DNA of 64,000 nt from Brenneria salicis ATCC 15712 = DSM 30166. GTDB lineage: Bacteria; Pseudomonadota; Gammaproteobacteria; Enterobacterales; Enterobacteriaceae. The stretch covers positions 248,001 through 312,000 of the forward strand of contig NZ_QNRY01000001.1 of the NCBI RefSeq assembly GCF_003315515.1, written 5' to 3'. Below are positions 32,678 to 43,232 of the stretch, in pieces (the stretch's first letter is position 1; each line of letters starts with the position of its first letter). Both the position numbers and the translations under genes were made by a program. The notes under the pieces were generated by a model, which searched no databases, was not told where the DNA came from, and was given only the letters and a program-made list of their open reading frames with translations.

Positions 32678-34468
32678 CTATACTTTGAAGTGTCCAATTA
32701 CCGCCGTCAAATCGTCGGCCTGAGACTGCAACGCAGCGGATGCCGCCGCAGACTCCTGAACCAACGCCGCATTCTGCTGCACCATCGAGTCCAACTGCGC
32801 GACCGCTTTGTTGATTTCATGGATGCCGCGCATCTGTTCATCGGCCGCATGGGTGATCTCAGACATCACCGTCGTTACCGTTGAGACCCCGCCAACAATT
32901 TCATTCATGGTACTGCTGGCCTGGCGCACCTGTGTCGAACCGGATGTGACGCTGGCAACGGTCGATTCAATCAGCGCTTTAATCTCTTTCGCCGCCTGCG
33001 CGCTGCGCTGCGCCAGATTACGCACTTCACCCGCGACTACGGCGAAACCGCGCCCCTGCTCGCCAGCCCGCGCCGCTTCCACCGCCGCATTGAGCGCCAG
33101 GATATTCGTCTGGAAGGCGATGCCGTCAATCACGCCGATAATATCGCCGATTTTGCCGGACGCGGCCACAATATCCTCCATTGTGACAATCACATCAGAC
33201 ACGACCTTTCCGCCCACCCCGGCATCTTTCGCCAGCGTCAGCGCTTTTGCATTCACCTGCTGCGCAGAACCGGCAGATTGCGTCACCGTTGCGGAAATCT
33301 GCTCCAACGCCACCGCCGTTTGCTGAATACTCGACGCCGCAGACTCAGTGCGCGACGACAGGTCATTATTTCCCGCCGAGATTTCATCCGCCGCCATCTG
33401 TAACGAGGCGCTGATATCACGGATCTGAGACATGACCTGGCCAAGCTTATCGATAAAGATATTAAATGAACGCGCGATCTGCGCGACCTCATCATGCCCT
33501 TCATCCGGCAAGCGCTGCGTCAGATCGTTGTTGCCATGACTGATGTCGTCCATCGCATCACGGATCAACAGCAAGCGCTTCAGCGTTGACGTAATGATGA
33601 ATCCAACCACCAGCGAACCGAGTAATGCAATCACCAGCAGCGTACCGACCGAGGTGAACAGCAAAGAGCGCATGCCTTCGGTGGCTTCGGCTCTATCCAG
33701 CGCCACCAACATATACCAATCCGTGCCGCGGATCGGCCGGGCGAGCACCAGTTTTATCGCGCCCGCGACATCAATGGCCAGCGGACGTGTCGCCGCGATT
33801 AACGCACTCAGATCAATACCCGGCGCGATCCCGGCAATATTCTTCAATGTGAGCTTTTCATCGGGATGCGCAATAATCGTGCCGTCACGCGCGATCAACA
33901 CGCCAAAGCTGGCAGGCGTTGGATGGATTGACTTCACGTTCTCAATCACACTCTGCATGGTCACATCGCTGCCCAGCACCCCCTTGACCGTGCCGCCATC
34001 CGACACCGGCGCGGCGAAAGAAACAATCAATTCTTTGGTCGAAACATCGACATAAGGCGCGGTGACAATCGGTTTGCCTGCTTTCACCGCCTGTTGATAC
34101 CAGGGACGGATCGTCGGGTTATAATCCGCGGGGATCCCCGCAGGATCGGAAAATTTCGCGGTTTTATCCTCATATCCCATATAAACATTAATGAATCCGC
34201 CAGAAGCGGCTACCTGTTTAAACAGAGGAATAGGATCGCTATTGGTCAGCACGTTGTCGTTGAGCGCGGTAACCATCAGGGTTTTAGATTGCACCCATTC
34301 GCCAATCGCCATACTGTGGCTGGTCGCTACCGCATTCAGCATGTTATCGATGGAATCCTCATTAGAGTTATTTGCTATGGTGTAATTAAGAAAAGTATTA
34401 ATGGCGAGAGAAAGTACAACGATTGTCGTACAAGCCGCCAAAATGCGGCCACGTGTTGTTTTCAGCAT
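32678..34468 (-). CDS. methyl-accepting chemotaxis protein with dCache-type sensor
   Basis: Transmembrane chemoreceptor of 596 residues. It has a first membrane helix at about 7-30, a periplasmic ligand domain of about 240 residues with dCache-like features ([23 protein letters not shown]), a second helix (about 272-295), a HAMP linker and a signalling domain with the hairpin tip ([35 protein letters not shown], residues split here). It ends GHFKV, with no NWETF-like CheR tether. The ligand cannot be predicted. A sigma-28-like promoter lies upstream. Confidence 0.92.
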   Translation of the reverse strand: MLKTTRGRILAACTTIVVLSLAINTFLNYTIANNSNEDSIDNMLNAVATSHSMAIGEWVQSKTLMVTALNDNVLTNSDPIPLFKQVAASGGFINVYMGYEDKTAKFSDPAGIPADYNPTIRPWYQQAVKAGKPIVTAPYVDVSTKELIVSFAAPVSDGGTVKGVLGSDVTMQSVIENVKSIHPTPASFGVLIARDGTIIAHPDEKLTLKNIAGIAPGIDLSALIAATRPLAIDVAGAIKLVLARPIRGTDWYMLVALDRAEATEGMRSLLFTSVGTLLVIALLGSLVVGFIITSTLKRLLLIRDAMDDISHGNNDLTQRLPDEGHDEVAQIARSFNIFIDKLGQVMSQIRDISASLQMAADEISAGNNDLSSRTESAASSIQQTAVALEQISATVTQSAGSAQQVNAKALTLAKDAGVGGKVVSDVIVTMEDIVAASGKIGDIIGVIDGIAFQTNILALNAAVEAARAGEQGRGFAVVAGEVRNLAQRSAQAAKEIKALIESTVASVTSGSTQVRQASSTMNEIVGGVSTVTTVMSEITHAADEQMRGIHEINKAVAQLDSMVQQNAALVQESAAASAALQSQADDLTAVIGHFKV

Positions 34469-34502
34469 AGGAGACTCTTAGCATGGAATTGTAATATCTT
34501 TC

Positions 34503-34529
34503 ATAACGGCATAATAAAATAAAACTTGA
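34503..34529 (-). promoter_or_regulatory. sigma-28 (FliA) promoter of the chemoreceptor gene
   Basis: On the minus strand TCAAGTTT (complement of 34522-34529), 11 bases, then GCCGTTAT (complement of 34503-34510). The consensus is TAAAGTTT-N11-GCCGATAA, so 13 of 16 positions match with exact spacing. It lies 35 bp upstream of the ATG and places the receptor in the flagellar late-gene regulon. Confidence 0.7.
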
Positions 34530-34811
34530 GCCAGATCTCATTAAGCCGTGTTAATTTACCGAGACGCGCGCAGAAGTAATTAAACAGTTTAACCAACCTT
34601 TTAATAAAAATAAAACATTAACATTCATAATTAAGAATGTAACGAATTAAATTTTTAAGAATAATGAAACGGACAGCAGATAAAACCACACACAAACAAT
34701 AAGAAAAAATATATCACCTGATAATTAAAATAACTTATAACCCATATTATATATTACAGATGGCAGATTATACGCTAAAAAATACTATGGGAGCGAAAAT
34801 AAACAAAAACA
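34530..34811. other. AT-rich intergenic region
   Basis: The gap between the chemoreceptor promoter and the ppnP terminator is strikingly AT-rich with many A runs. No open frame with a ribosome binding site or recognisable RNA was seen. It may bind nucleoid proteins such as H-NS. Confidence 0.4.
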
Positions 34812-34837
34812 CCGCTTTTCATAAACAAAAAAAGCGG
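34812..34837 (-). terminator. terminator of ppnP
   Basis: CCGCTTTT (34812-34819) and AAAAGCGG (34830-34837) form an 8-bp stem. On the minus strand it lies about 33 bp after the ppnP stop and is followed by a T-rich run. Confidence 0.7.
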
Positions 34838-34870
34838 CGCATAATAACCAACTTTAGCAGAAGAGCAGCA

Positions 34871-35155
34871 TTACAGATATTTACATAAATAAGAAGAGGC
34901 TTCCACCACCTGCAAATTGAACTCGCTCTGGGCAGGAACAAAAAACGAATCCCCCGGCATAAATACCTGCCAGTCAGGTGCGCCCGGCAACAAGACTTTC
35001 AGCGCGCCGGTAATCACCGTCATTTCTTCCGCACCTCCCGTCGCAAACGTATACTCTCCCGCGTCCATCACACCAACACTGGCGCGGCCAATGCTACCGC
35101 TATCAAAGCCAATGGATTTCACTTTCCCTGCAAAATACTCGTTTACCTTCAGCAT
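34871..35155 (-). CDS. ppnP: pyrimidine/purine nucleoside phosphorylase
   Basis: Small cupin-fold enzyme (formerly YaiE) that phosphorolyses a wide range of nucleosides to base and ribose 1-phosphate. The 94-residue product keeps [31 protein letters not shown] and the C-terminal SYLCKYL. The open frame reaches 35185, but MLKVNEYF at 35155 is the family start. It is near aroL, as in E. coli. Confidence 0.93.
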   Translation of the reverse strand: MLKVNEYFAGKVKSIGFDSGSIGRASVGVMDAGEYTFATGGAEEMTVITGALKVLLPGAPDWQVFMPGDSFFVPAQSEFNLQVVEASSYLCKYL

Positions 35156-35284
35156 AACGCGGCACCTATCGTCGGAAAAAATCAAGAAAAGTCATCTTAA
35201 AAGGAGAACCGCGCCACTGTCACTATCTATTCAATAAAAGTGCGCTATCGGTAACACCAACTGATGATTATTTTGCTAGCCGCG

Positions 35285-35806
35285 TTATGCGGCCGACAGG
35301 CGCAGCACCTGTATCACATCCGCTACAATCATCGCCGGCGCTTGCGTCGCATCCACAATATGATGGGCGACGCCACGGTAAAGCGCTTCGCGCGCGGCCA
35401 GCACATCCGCCATCTCTTCGGCGATAGGCCGACCGGTGAGCGTGGGCCGCTGCTGATCCAGCGGATTTACCTCAAGGCGTTGCGCCAGTAGCTCAGCGCT
35501 GGCGTGCAGATAAATCACAATACCGCGTTCATGCATAAAACGCCTGTTGGCTTCCGCCAACACCATACCGCCGCCAGTGGCAATGACGCGGCGATTAGAC
35601 GCAACCTGCTGTAATGCCAGACTCTCGCGTTGCCGAAACCCCTGCCATCCTTCCTGCGCCACCACCTCGGCCACCGTCATCTTACTGCTCTGTTGCATAA
35701 ACACATCAGTATCGACGAAGTCATATCCTAACGCCCGCGATAGTTGCTCCCCGACCGTGGTTTTCCCACAGCCTCTGGCGCCAACCATAAAAATGGGTTG
35801 TGTCAT
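35285..35806 (-). CDS. aroL: shikimate kinase 2
   Basis: Phosphorylates shikimate at O3 in the aromatic amino-acid pathway. The 173-residue product has the P-loop GARGCGKT at residues 8-15, the shikimate-binding Asp in DTDVFM, GGGMVL, and RPTLTGRP in the lid. Length and the upstream neighbour ppnP match E. coli aroL. No clear TyrR box was found in the 239-bp upstream gap. Confidence 0.93.
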   Translation of the reverse strand: MTQPIFMVGARGCGKTTVGEQLSRALGYDFVDTDVFMQQSSKMTVAEVVAQEGWQGFRQRESLALQQVASNRRVIATGGGMVLAEANRRFMHERGIVIYLHASAELLAQRLEVNPLDQQRPTLTGRPIAEEMADVLAAREALYRGVAHHIVDATQAPAMIVADVIQVLRLSAA

Positions 35807-36045
35807 CTAATGACGTATCCTTATTTTCACCAAACCCGTTTTGACAACATCATGATACGGTCAGGTCATCAACGTTGGTTAAACCCACTGGCAATGTCTT
35901 GTGATGTAACAGCCATGCGCTGCTTTTATCATCAGCCATTGCCACAGAAAGCAGCCCCGAGATAAATAACGGGGCCGTCGCACTTCGCTATAAATAACCG
36001 TCAGCTTGCAAGATAGCACTGCTTGCGCGCACGTGCCGGCATCGG

Positions 36046-37478
<1,433 letters not shown>

Positions 37479-37561
37479 TTGTCATAACGTCTTTTCATTA
37501 TATAGTCATATTGATGTGCGTCAGGAATCACCCAGTATTTCCCTCGGTTATAGAGGAAATA
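37479..37561 (+). promoter_or_regulatory. sigma-70-like promoter and leader hairpin ahead of the sia block
   Basis: TTGTCA (37479-37484), 16 bp, then TATAGT (37501-37506) resembles a strong sigma-70 promoter. About 25-30 bp downstream TATTTCC-C-TC and GAGGAAATA (37536-37561) can form a 9-bp stem with one bulged C and a 7-base loop. This would be a leader hairpin or an operator just before the small ORF at 37590. Confidence 0.5.
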
Positions 37562-37589
37562 ATATTCGTGTGATACAAGGAATAAACTA

Positions 37590-37751
37590 ATGTTTAAGTA
37601 TCTGACATCACTATTTTTACTTACAGCGGCTTTTTCTTCTCAAGCCACAGACACCCTGCTCATGCTGCTCAAGGAGGATAATGTCTCCAACTTAATCCGT
37701 GCTGCCGTACCGATTTACCTGCTCGCCGCCCATGCGTCACATGACGTTTAG
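37590..37751 (+). CDS. small predicted secreted peptide, 53 residues
   Basis: Short open frame with a clear signal peptide (MFKYLTSLFLLTAAFSSQA, cleavage likely after Ala19) and a 34-residue mature part beginning TDTLLMLLKEDN. An AAGGA site lies at suitable distance. It is the first frame after the predicted promoter and ends 21 bp before the lipoprotein gene. I do not recognise a family. It could be a real small exported protein or the remnant of a longer gene. Confidence 0.45.
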   Translation: MFKYLTSLFLLTAAFSSQATDTLLMLLKEDNVSNLIRAAVPIYLLAAHASHDV

Positions 37752-37772
37752 AAAGAAGGAAACAGACGACAG

Positions 37773-38340
37773 ATGAAACTATCATCGAAGGGAAAGCCAG
37801 CTTTCTTCTCAGCCCCGGCAATCCTGGCCAATCTGATTGTCGCTGTTGCCCTGCTGTTTATCGCGGGTTGCAGCGAAAAATCCTATGACATCACACCGCT
37901 TGGGCAAACCTCATTTGCTCGTTACCAACAGGAAACCACACGTTGGGTGGAGCAAAATCGGGTATTCCAGACCGATGACAAAAGTATGGTTCACCAACTC
38001 GCGTAGCCGACTCATCTGGTATGGCAATCCGCCCGCCGATACCGCTTCTTCACGGGTGCTCATCCGCAGCGATCGTCTTCCCGAATGGCGTATCAGTCAG
38101 TTTTCACCTATGTCGATCCTGTTCTCGCCAGAGAACGAAACCTATGGTCCGGCAGGCGTGGTGGTTATTTGCGCCAATGGGCAAACCAGCAACAGTCCGC
38201 AACAATGTCAGGACCGGCGCTCACTCTGGTACTCCGATTGGGGCTATCAGGAAGAGGGAAAAATCCACATATGTCTGACTTTCAATCCCTATTTCGACTG
38301 GCAAACCCAGATCATGAATGAGGTGCTGGCGGAAGGTTGA
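37773..38340 (+). pseudogene. lipoprotein of unknown function, frameshifted
   Basis: The first frame encodes a lipoprotein signal with lipobox FIAGC and SEKSYDITPLGQTSFARYQQ, then stops at 38006. A second frame, +1 to the first, continues with WFTNSRSRLIWYGNPP, SILFSPENETYGPAGVVVICAN and ends EVLAEG at 38340. Removing one A from the AAAA at 37980-37983 joins them into a single 188-residue protein (…FQTDDKVWFTNS…). It is thus a one-base insertion, slippage site or sequencing error. No family recognised. Close spacing to siaA suggests a shared transcript. Confidence 0.6.
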
Positions 38341-38428
38341 GCCGTAATATGCTCTTGGGTGATTGTCATTATTCGGTCATCAACATCGTCTATCATGGCA
38401 AGCAAATCTGTCAGCCATTAAGGAACTT

Positions 38429-39694
38429 ATGGCCACCATATCTGCTCCGAGCATTCAAAAAAGCATCTGGTTCCCACCCACAGCACTGGATCTTTGCATC
38501 CCGACGCCGGATGTGTCCCCCAATACCAATAACGCCACAGTATTAGAGATTTTCGGCAAGAACAAAGCGTTGGTTAGCCTGCCGGTGGTGGAGAATGGCC
38601 GTCCGTTCGGGCTGATTAATCGCCATATTTTCATGTCGCAGATGTCGCGGCCTTTTTACCGCGAACTTTATGATAAAAAAAGTTGCATTGCCTTTATGGA
38701 CAAAAATCCGCTGATCATTGATGCCGCGGCATCACTGAACAGCGTCGCGGATCAGACGGTGACGAATGGCGATAAATCGCTGACCGATGGCTTTATCGTC
38801 ACTCAAAACGGTCGTTATATCGGCATAGGTTTAGGGATTGACCTGATCAAAGCGGTGTCCGCCATGCATCTCCATCAACACCAGCAGATCATGCAAAGCA
38901 TTGAGTATGCACGGGTGATCCAGGAAGCGATGCTCACCACCTCACGGCAAGCCATGTCGCGTTCACTGACAGACTGGTGTCTGACCTGGGAACCACGCGA
39001 TTGTGTCGGCGGCGACAGCTATTACTTCAAAACCTACCAACAAAGCTGGCTTGCCGTCATTGCGGATTGCACCGGCCACGGCGTACCCGGCGCGTTTATG
39101 ACCCTGATTTTTTCCTCAGCGCTGGAACAGGCGCTGACGCAACATGGCCCGCAGACACCGTCGCTGTTGCTCCAGGGCATTAATCAACACATCAAGAATA
39201 CGCTTGGCCAGCGTGGTGAGACACACCAGTCCGTCGCCTCCAACGATGGTTGCGATGCGATAGTGATGTTTTGCGACGCCGCCACCAATACCCTCGCCTG
39301 GGCCAATGCCCGTATGACCGCGTTCAGCGTGGCGCGGCACACCGCTCAGATAAGCGTGCTTGACACTGATCGCATGGGCGTCGGCTATACGGATACGCCA
39401 TACGATTATCAATGGCCAAACCACCAATTGAAGCTAAATGACGGCGATCTCGTTTTTACCGCCACGGACGGGATGACGGATCAAATTGGCGGTGAACGAC
39501 GGATTATGTTCGGCAAGCGTCGGCTACAGGCATTTTTGCTGCGTCACCAGACACAGCCAATGCGCGAACTTGCCAGCCAATTATTACAAGAACATAAAAT
39601 CTATCAGGGACATCAGATCAGAAGGGATGATTTAACCTTTTGGGGCTTTCGATATTTTCTTAATCAGGCGAAGCGCGATTATGTCAGAGACTAA
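38429..39694 (+). CDS. siaA: SpoIIE/PP2C-family phosphatase with CBS-like domains (SiaA-type)
   Basis: Serine/threonine phosphatase, 421 residues from the ATG behind AAGGA. Residues about 20-145 resemble a pair of CBS modules (LDLCIPTPDVSPN…VSLPVVENGRPFGLINRH, and a second at 84-143). The PP2C domain (about 155-415) has DCVGGD at 191-196 and DCTGHGVPGAF at 213-223 for metal binding, then TDGMTDQ. In Pseudomonas, SiaA is membrane-bound with HAMP; this form is soluble, so its input signal differs. Expected to dephosphorylate SiaC. Overlaps siaB by 14 bp. Confidence 0.8.
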   Translation: MATISAPSIQKSIWFPPTALDLCIPTPDVSPNTNNATVLEIFGKNKALVSLPVVENGRPFGLINRHIFMSQMSRPFYRELYDKKSCIAFMDKNPLIIDAAASLNSVADQTVTNGDKSLTDGFIVTQNGRYIGIGLGIDLIKAVSAMHLHQHQQIMQSIEYARVIQEAMLTTSRQAMSRSLTDWCLTWEPRDCVGGDSYYFKTYQQSWLAVIADCTGHGVPGAFMTLIFSSALEQALTQHGPQTPSLLLQGINQHIKNTLGQRGETHQSVASNDGCDAIVMFCDAATNTLAWANARMTAFSVARHTAQISVLDTDRMGVGYTDTPYDYQWPNHQLKLNDGDLVFTATDGMTDQIGGERRIMFGKRRLQAFLLRHQTQPMRELASQLLQEHKIYQGHQIRRDDLTFWGFRYFLNQAKRDYVRD

Positions 39695-40232
39695 GTACAC
39701 CGAGTTCTTCGACACCACACATCAGCATGATATCACCCTGTATTACGTGGGGTATTTTTCACAAAACATCATTAGCTCATTGGCTGAAACGGTGCGGTTG
39801 CAGCTTGAAAAAAAACAGGTGCCGGCGGGCATCCGCCGCAAACTCTTTTCGGCTTTTATTGAAATGGTGCAAAACATTATCCGCTATTCCGCCGCCGATC
39901 TCGCCATCGTCGATCAAGCGCATGAAGTTCGCCACGGCGCCGTATGCATCGGTTATGAAAACGGGAAATATTTTTTACTTTCCGCCAATCAGGTCACCCC
40001 GGAAGATATTGAGAAACTGCGGGTGCGCCTTGAACCTCTACGTTATATGACCATCGATGAAATCAGGCTTGCTTACAAAGCCTCTCTGCGCGATCAGGCG
40101 CCGCCCTGGAGCAAGGGCGCCGATATCGGGTTACTGACCGTCGCGCGCGATGCCAGTGAGCCGCTTCAGTTCACCTTTCAGGCGGATGCATCAACGGGCC
40201 TGCCTACGTTTTATCTGAAGGCGATTATTTGA
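39681..40232 (+). CDS. siaB: SiaB-family protein kinase
   Basis: A 183-residue protein with a histidine-kinase/anti-sigma-factor-like ATPase fold. The N-box is FIEMVQNIIRYS (Glu61, Asn65), and a G-box-like GADIGLLTVAR is near residues 147-157. In Pseudomonas aeruginosa, SiaB phosphorylates SiaC on Ser/Thr and so switches off the cyclase SiaD. Overlap with siaA and one base to siaC point to tight co-translation. Confidence 0.82.
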   Translation: MSETKYTEFFDTTHQHDITLYYVGYFSQNIISSLAETVRLQLEKKQVPAGIRRKLFSAFIEMVQNIIRYSAADLAIVDQAHEVRHGAVCIGYENGKYFLLSANQVTPEDIEKLRVRLEPLRYMTIDEIRLAYKASLRDQAPPWSKGADIGLLTVARDASEPLQFTFQADASTGLPTFYLKAII

Positions 40233-40233
40233 A

Positions 40234-40665
40234 ATGACAAACATAACCAACATGGACAATCTCAATATCGCAGGAACGCCTTGTACGCCGACCGTGGATT
40301 TCGACTTTACGCTTCACCGTCTTGCTTTATCCGGTGAATCCTATCCTGAAAATGCGGCCGCGTTTTATCGTCCTCTGATTGCGCAAATCGAAAATTATCT
40401 CCACCAGCTACTCGCCAGCAACCAGGGGGATACGTCGCCCTCCCCGATTGCTATCGAGATTCATGTGTCGCTGGTTTATTTCAACAGTTCCAGCACCAAG
40501 ATGCTCTTCAGTCTGTTCGATACCTTGAACCAGGCGGCTGAACAGGGGCTGGAAATAATCTTGTATTGGTACTATGACAAGGACGACGATATCGCGGCGG
40601 AATTTGGCGAAGAACTGCATATCGATTTTCCGGCACTTACTTTCCACAGCCAGATTCAGGAGTAA
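40234..40665 (+). CDS. siaC: SiaC-type phospho-switch protein (DUF1987)
   Basis: A 143-residue STAS-like anti-sigma-antagonist relative. The family signature LVYFNSSSTKMLF (80-92) holds the cluster of Ser/Thr where SiaC is phosphorylated. Unphosphorylated SiaC binds and activates the cyclase SiaD; phosphorylation by SiaB breaks this contact and SiaA restores it. It starts one base after siaB and ends 7 bp before siaD, within an AGGAG site. Confidence 0.82.
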   Translation: MTNITNMDNLNIAGTPCTPTVDFDFTLHRLALSGESYPENAAAFYRPLIAQIENYLHQLLASNQGDTSPSPIAIEIHVSLVYFNSSSTKMLFSLFDTLNQAAEQGLEIILYWYYDKDDDIAAEFGEELHIDFPALTFHSQIQE

Positions 40666-40672
40666 ATACGCC

Positions 40673-41380
40673 ATGAGTACGTTTGAATTATTTACACCGG
40701 AATATGACATTTTGCTCGCGGCCCGCCGGGTCGCCAACCAGCAGGATATGCCGGCGGAGGTGTATCGGGATACGCTGCTGACGCTTGCGGAGCACTACCA
40801 GCGTTTAGTCAGAGAATCCCACCGGTTGATCTCGCGCAGCGATCGCGCGGAAAAGGAATTAAACCGCCTGAACCATCAATTACACAAGCTGGCCACCGAA
40901 CTGGAATATAAAGCCACGCACGATCCGCTGACCAATGTCTATAATCGCGGCGCCATTATTGATCGTATCAATCAGACGCTGGAACAGAATCAGGCCGGGC
41001 TGATTGTTCTGGATATCGATAACTTCAAACGAATCAATGATGCCTACGGTCACCCCACCGGCGACCGCGTCATCTGCGCGTTAATGGCGCGGGTACAATG
41101 GGTGCTGGCAGAGATAGGGAGCATTGGCAGAGTCGGCGGCGAAGAGTTCACGATTTTGCTGGATGGCTTTACGCTGCAACAAGCCGTGAAGATTGCCGAG
41201 GATATTCACCAGAGCCTCAACAGCACGCCAATCGAGGTCTTGCCGCAGCAGTTAATAACCGCAAGCTTCGGCGTCAGTTGGGCGCCGCCCAAAACCGGGT
41301 TCGACGCGCTCTATGGCTGCGCCGATATTGCGTTGTACCGGGCCAAAAATCAGGGCAGAAACCGGGTTGAATATCAATAG
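40673..41380 (+). CDS. siaD: diguanylate cyclase SiaD-type
   Basis: Makes cyclic di-GMP, promoting aggregation and biofilm. The 235-residue product has a helical N-terminal stalk (about 1-80, likely coiled coil, the expected SiaC-binding part) and a GGDEF domain (about 80-235) with GGEEF at 155-159, THDPLTNVYNR, and DIDNFKRINDAYGH for Mg/GTP. No RxxD inhibitory site is visible just before GGEEF. The open frame starts at 40574 inside siaC, but the ATG at 40673 behind AGGAG is preferred. Confidence 0.85.
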   Translation: MSTFELFTPEYDILLAARRVANQQDMPAEVYRDTLLTLAEHYQRLVRESHRLISRSDRAEKELNRLNHQLHKLATELEYKATHDPLTNVYNRGAIIDRINQTLEQNQAGLIVLDIDNFKRINDAYGHPTGDRVICALMARVQWVLAEIGSIGRVGGEEFTILLDGFTLQQAVKIAEDIHQSLNSTPIEVLPQQLITASFGVSWAPPKTGFDALYGCADIALYRAKNQGRNRVEYQ

Positions 41381-41399
41381 CGCCCATGTTGACGCTATT
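41376..41399 (+). terminator. weak hairpin at the end of siaD
   Basis: AATAGCG (41376-41382) and CGCTATT (41393-41399) form a 7-bp stem overlapping the siaD stop, followed by a few T. It separates the sia genes from the convergent mltB. Confidence 0.45.
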
Positions 41400-41457
41400 T
41401 ATCACCACCGCGGCGAGCAGACTGAGACGTTAACCCGTCAGGCCCTGTTGCGACAAA

Positions 41458-42537
41458 TCAATATCCTTGCCGCGCCCGGCCAACCGCTTCACCCAGTTGC
41501 CACACAGCCATGGCGTAGTGAGTGCTGTGGTTGTAACGGGTAATGACATAGAAATTCGGCAGTCCATACCAGTATTGGTATCCACTACCGATATCAAGAC
41601 GCAGTAAACTGGCTTCATCATAACCGCCCAGCGTGGTCTGTGGCCGTAACCCGGCGGCCTGTAACGTGGCGACGGCGTAGCGCGTATTGAAGCCCGTACT
41701 CAATGACGGCGCTTGCCCGCTGGCCGGAACCGCGATCGCACCCCCGCTGACCCAACCATGCGCCTTGAAGTAGTTGGCCACGCTGCCGATGGCATCAACC
41801 GGGTCCCACAGATTGATATGGCCGTCGCCATCGAAATCCACCGCATAATTCTTGAACGAGGACGGCATAAACTGACCGTAACCCATCGCCCCGGCATAGG
41901 AACCGCGCAGGCTGAGGGGATCATTGTCTTCGGCGCGCGACATCAGCAGAAAAGTTTCCAGTTCGCCGGTAAAGTACGTGGCGCGACGCGGATAGGCGAA
42001 AGACAACGTCGCCAGCGCATCAATAATGCGGGTTTTGCCCATGATCCGGCCCCAACGGGTTTCCACGCCGATAATACCGACGATAATCTCCGGCGGCACG
42101 CCATAGATTTGTCCGGCGCGCTGCAATGCATCCTGATACTGATCCCAGAACGCCACGCCATTTTGCACATTATCCGGGGTAATAAACTTATTGCGGTAAC
42201 GGAGCCACGCGCCGTTCGGCCCTGACGGAACACCGCTGCTCGGCGCCTGGCGATCCATCAGGCGAATCACCCAGTCGAGCCGTTTTGTCTGACCCAGCAC
42301 TTCGAGCAATTGCTGGCGATCGAAACCATGTTCTCGCACCATTTTATCGACAAAGGCCGCCGTTGCCGGATTAAAAGCAAAATCACCGTCTTGCAGATGC
42401 TGCGCATGCGCAGGCTGAAGCAAAAAACCACCTTTGACCACCGCAGCGCTCTGGGGCGCCGCCAGGGAAGGCGCCGGTTTGCTGCTACAGGCACAGAGCA
42501 CGGCAAACAGCGGAAGGAGAATCACCAAATGACGCAT
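41458..42537 (-). CDS. mltB: membrane-bound lytic murein transglycosylase B
   Basis: Outer-membrane lipoprotein cleaving peptidoglycan between MurNAc and GlcNAc with 1,6-anhydro product. The lipobox LCAC puts the lipidated residue at Cys17. Catalytic Glu159 lies in GIIGVETRWGR, followed by RAEDNDPLSLRGSYAGAMGYGQFMPSS and the DFDGDGHINLWD metal loop. The 359-residue length matches E. coli MltB (361). Confidence 0.94.
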   Translation of the reverse strand: MRHLVILLPLFAVLCACSSKPAPSLAAPQSAAVVKGGFLLQPAHAQHLQDGDFAFNPATAAFVDKMVREHGFDRQQLLEVLGQTKRLDWVIRLMDRQAPSSGVPSGPNGAWLRYRNKFITPDNVQNGVAFWDQYQDALQRAGQIYGVPPEIIVGIIGVETRWGRIMGKTRIIDALATLSFAYPRRATYFTGELETFLLMSRAEDNDPLSLRGSYAGAMGYGQFMPSSFKNYAVDFDGDGHINLWDPVDAIGSVANYFKAHGWVSGGAIAVPASGQAPSLSTGFNTRYAVATLQAAGLRPQTTLGGYDEASLLRLDIGSGYQYWYGLPNFYVITRYNHSTHYAMAVWQLGEAVGRARQGY

Positions 42538-42662
42538 CAGATATCCGTATTACCAGCCAGGGAAAAGGTTATGACTATGTTAAAGCATTGTCTGACGGGA
42601 AAACACCGGAATATGCGCTTATTGTTGCGCCCTGTCCCGACTGACTTCAGGGGCGCGGCGCA

Positions 42663-43007
42663 TCAGTTTTTCTTCACAAATTCGGATTTCAATTTCATCG
42701 CGCCAAAGCCATCAATCTTGCAATCAATGTTATGGTCGCCTTCCACCAAACGAATGCCTTTTACGCGCGTACCAATTTTCAGCGAGGAAGAACTGCCTTT
42801 TACTTTCAGATCCTTAATCACCGTAACGGTATCGCCGTCGGCCAGCAAATTACCGTTGGCGTCCCTGACGATCAATCCTTCTTCCTGGGTCGCCGCCTCA
42901 GCGCCGGCGGCCCATTCATGACCACATTCAGGGCAGTTGAGTAATTCACCGTCCTGCCAGGTATATTCGGAACTGCATTTTGGGCAATTAGGTAATGGCT
43001 GCATCAT
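42663..43007 (-). CDS. yjdM: zinc-ribbon protein YjdM (PhnA)
   Basis: A 114-residue protein with an N-terminal zinc ribbon (CPKC … CPEC, about residues 8-27) and a C-terminal SH3-like domain ([22 protein letters not shown], split across about 57-78). Homologues are named PhnA for a proposed link to phosphonate use, which is not proven for this family. There are two adjacent Met codons; the second may be used. Confidence 0.92.
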   Translation of the reverse strand: MMQPLPNCPKCSSEYTWQDGELLNCPECGHEWAAGAEAATQEEGLIVRDANGNLLADGDTVTVIKDLKVKGSSSSLKIGTRVKGIRLVEGDHNIDCKIDGFGAMKLKSEFVKKN

Positions 43008-43189
43008 TAAACTCCTGAAAAAATAATAACAAAGATAAGTAAAATCATAGGTTAATTACCATATAGGCGTGATTTTACCTTTTTCTGGTGTTTTTTGATA
43101 GTGATGCCATATTTATGACATTCTTACGGTGGAACGCACCGAACGGGAGTGAGAAGTGAGAATGAAAATTGAGGATGCGGATTGAGAAG

Positions 43190-43223
43190 AATGTGTCGAT
43201 GCGGGACGACGCATCGACACATT
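43190..43223 (-). terminator. 14-bp perfect hairpin after the RcnB-like gene
   Basis: AATGTGTCGATGCG (43190-43203) and CGCATCGACACATT (43210-43223) pair perfectly around a 6-base loop, 10 bp after the stop codon on the minus strand. There is no clear T run beyond it, so it may block exonucleases as much as terminate. Confidence 0.6.
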
Positions 43224-43232
43224 GCAGGCTGA

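Noticed and set aside
35807..36045. TyrR box upstream of aroL
   Set aside because: TGTAAA-N6-TTTACA or a close variant could not be located, although E. coli aroL is TyrR-controlled.
37837..38006. Start of a separate gene in the second frame upstream of siaA
   Set aside because: The segment before about 37980 in that frame is the shadow of the lipoprotein frame; only the part after the AAAA run looks like real protein.
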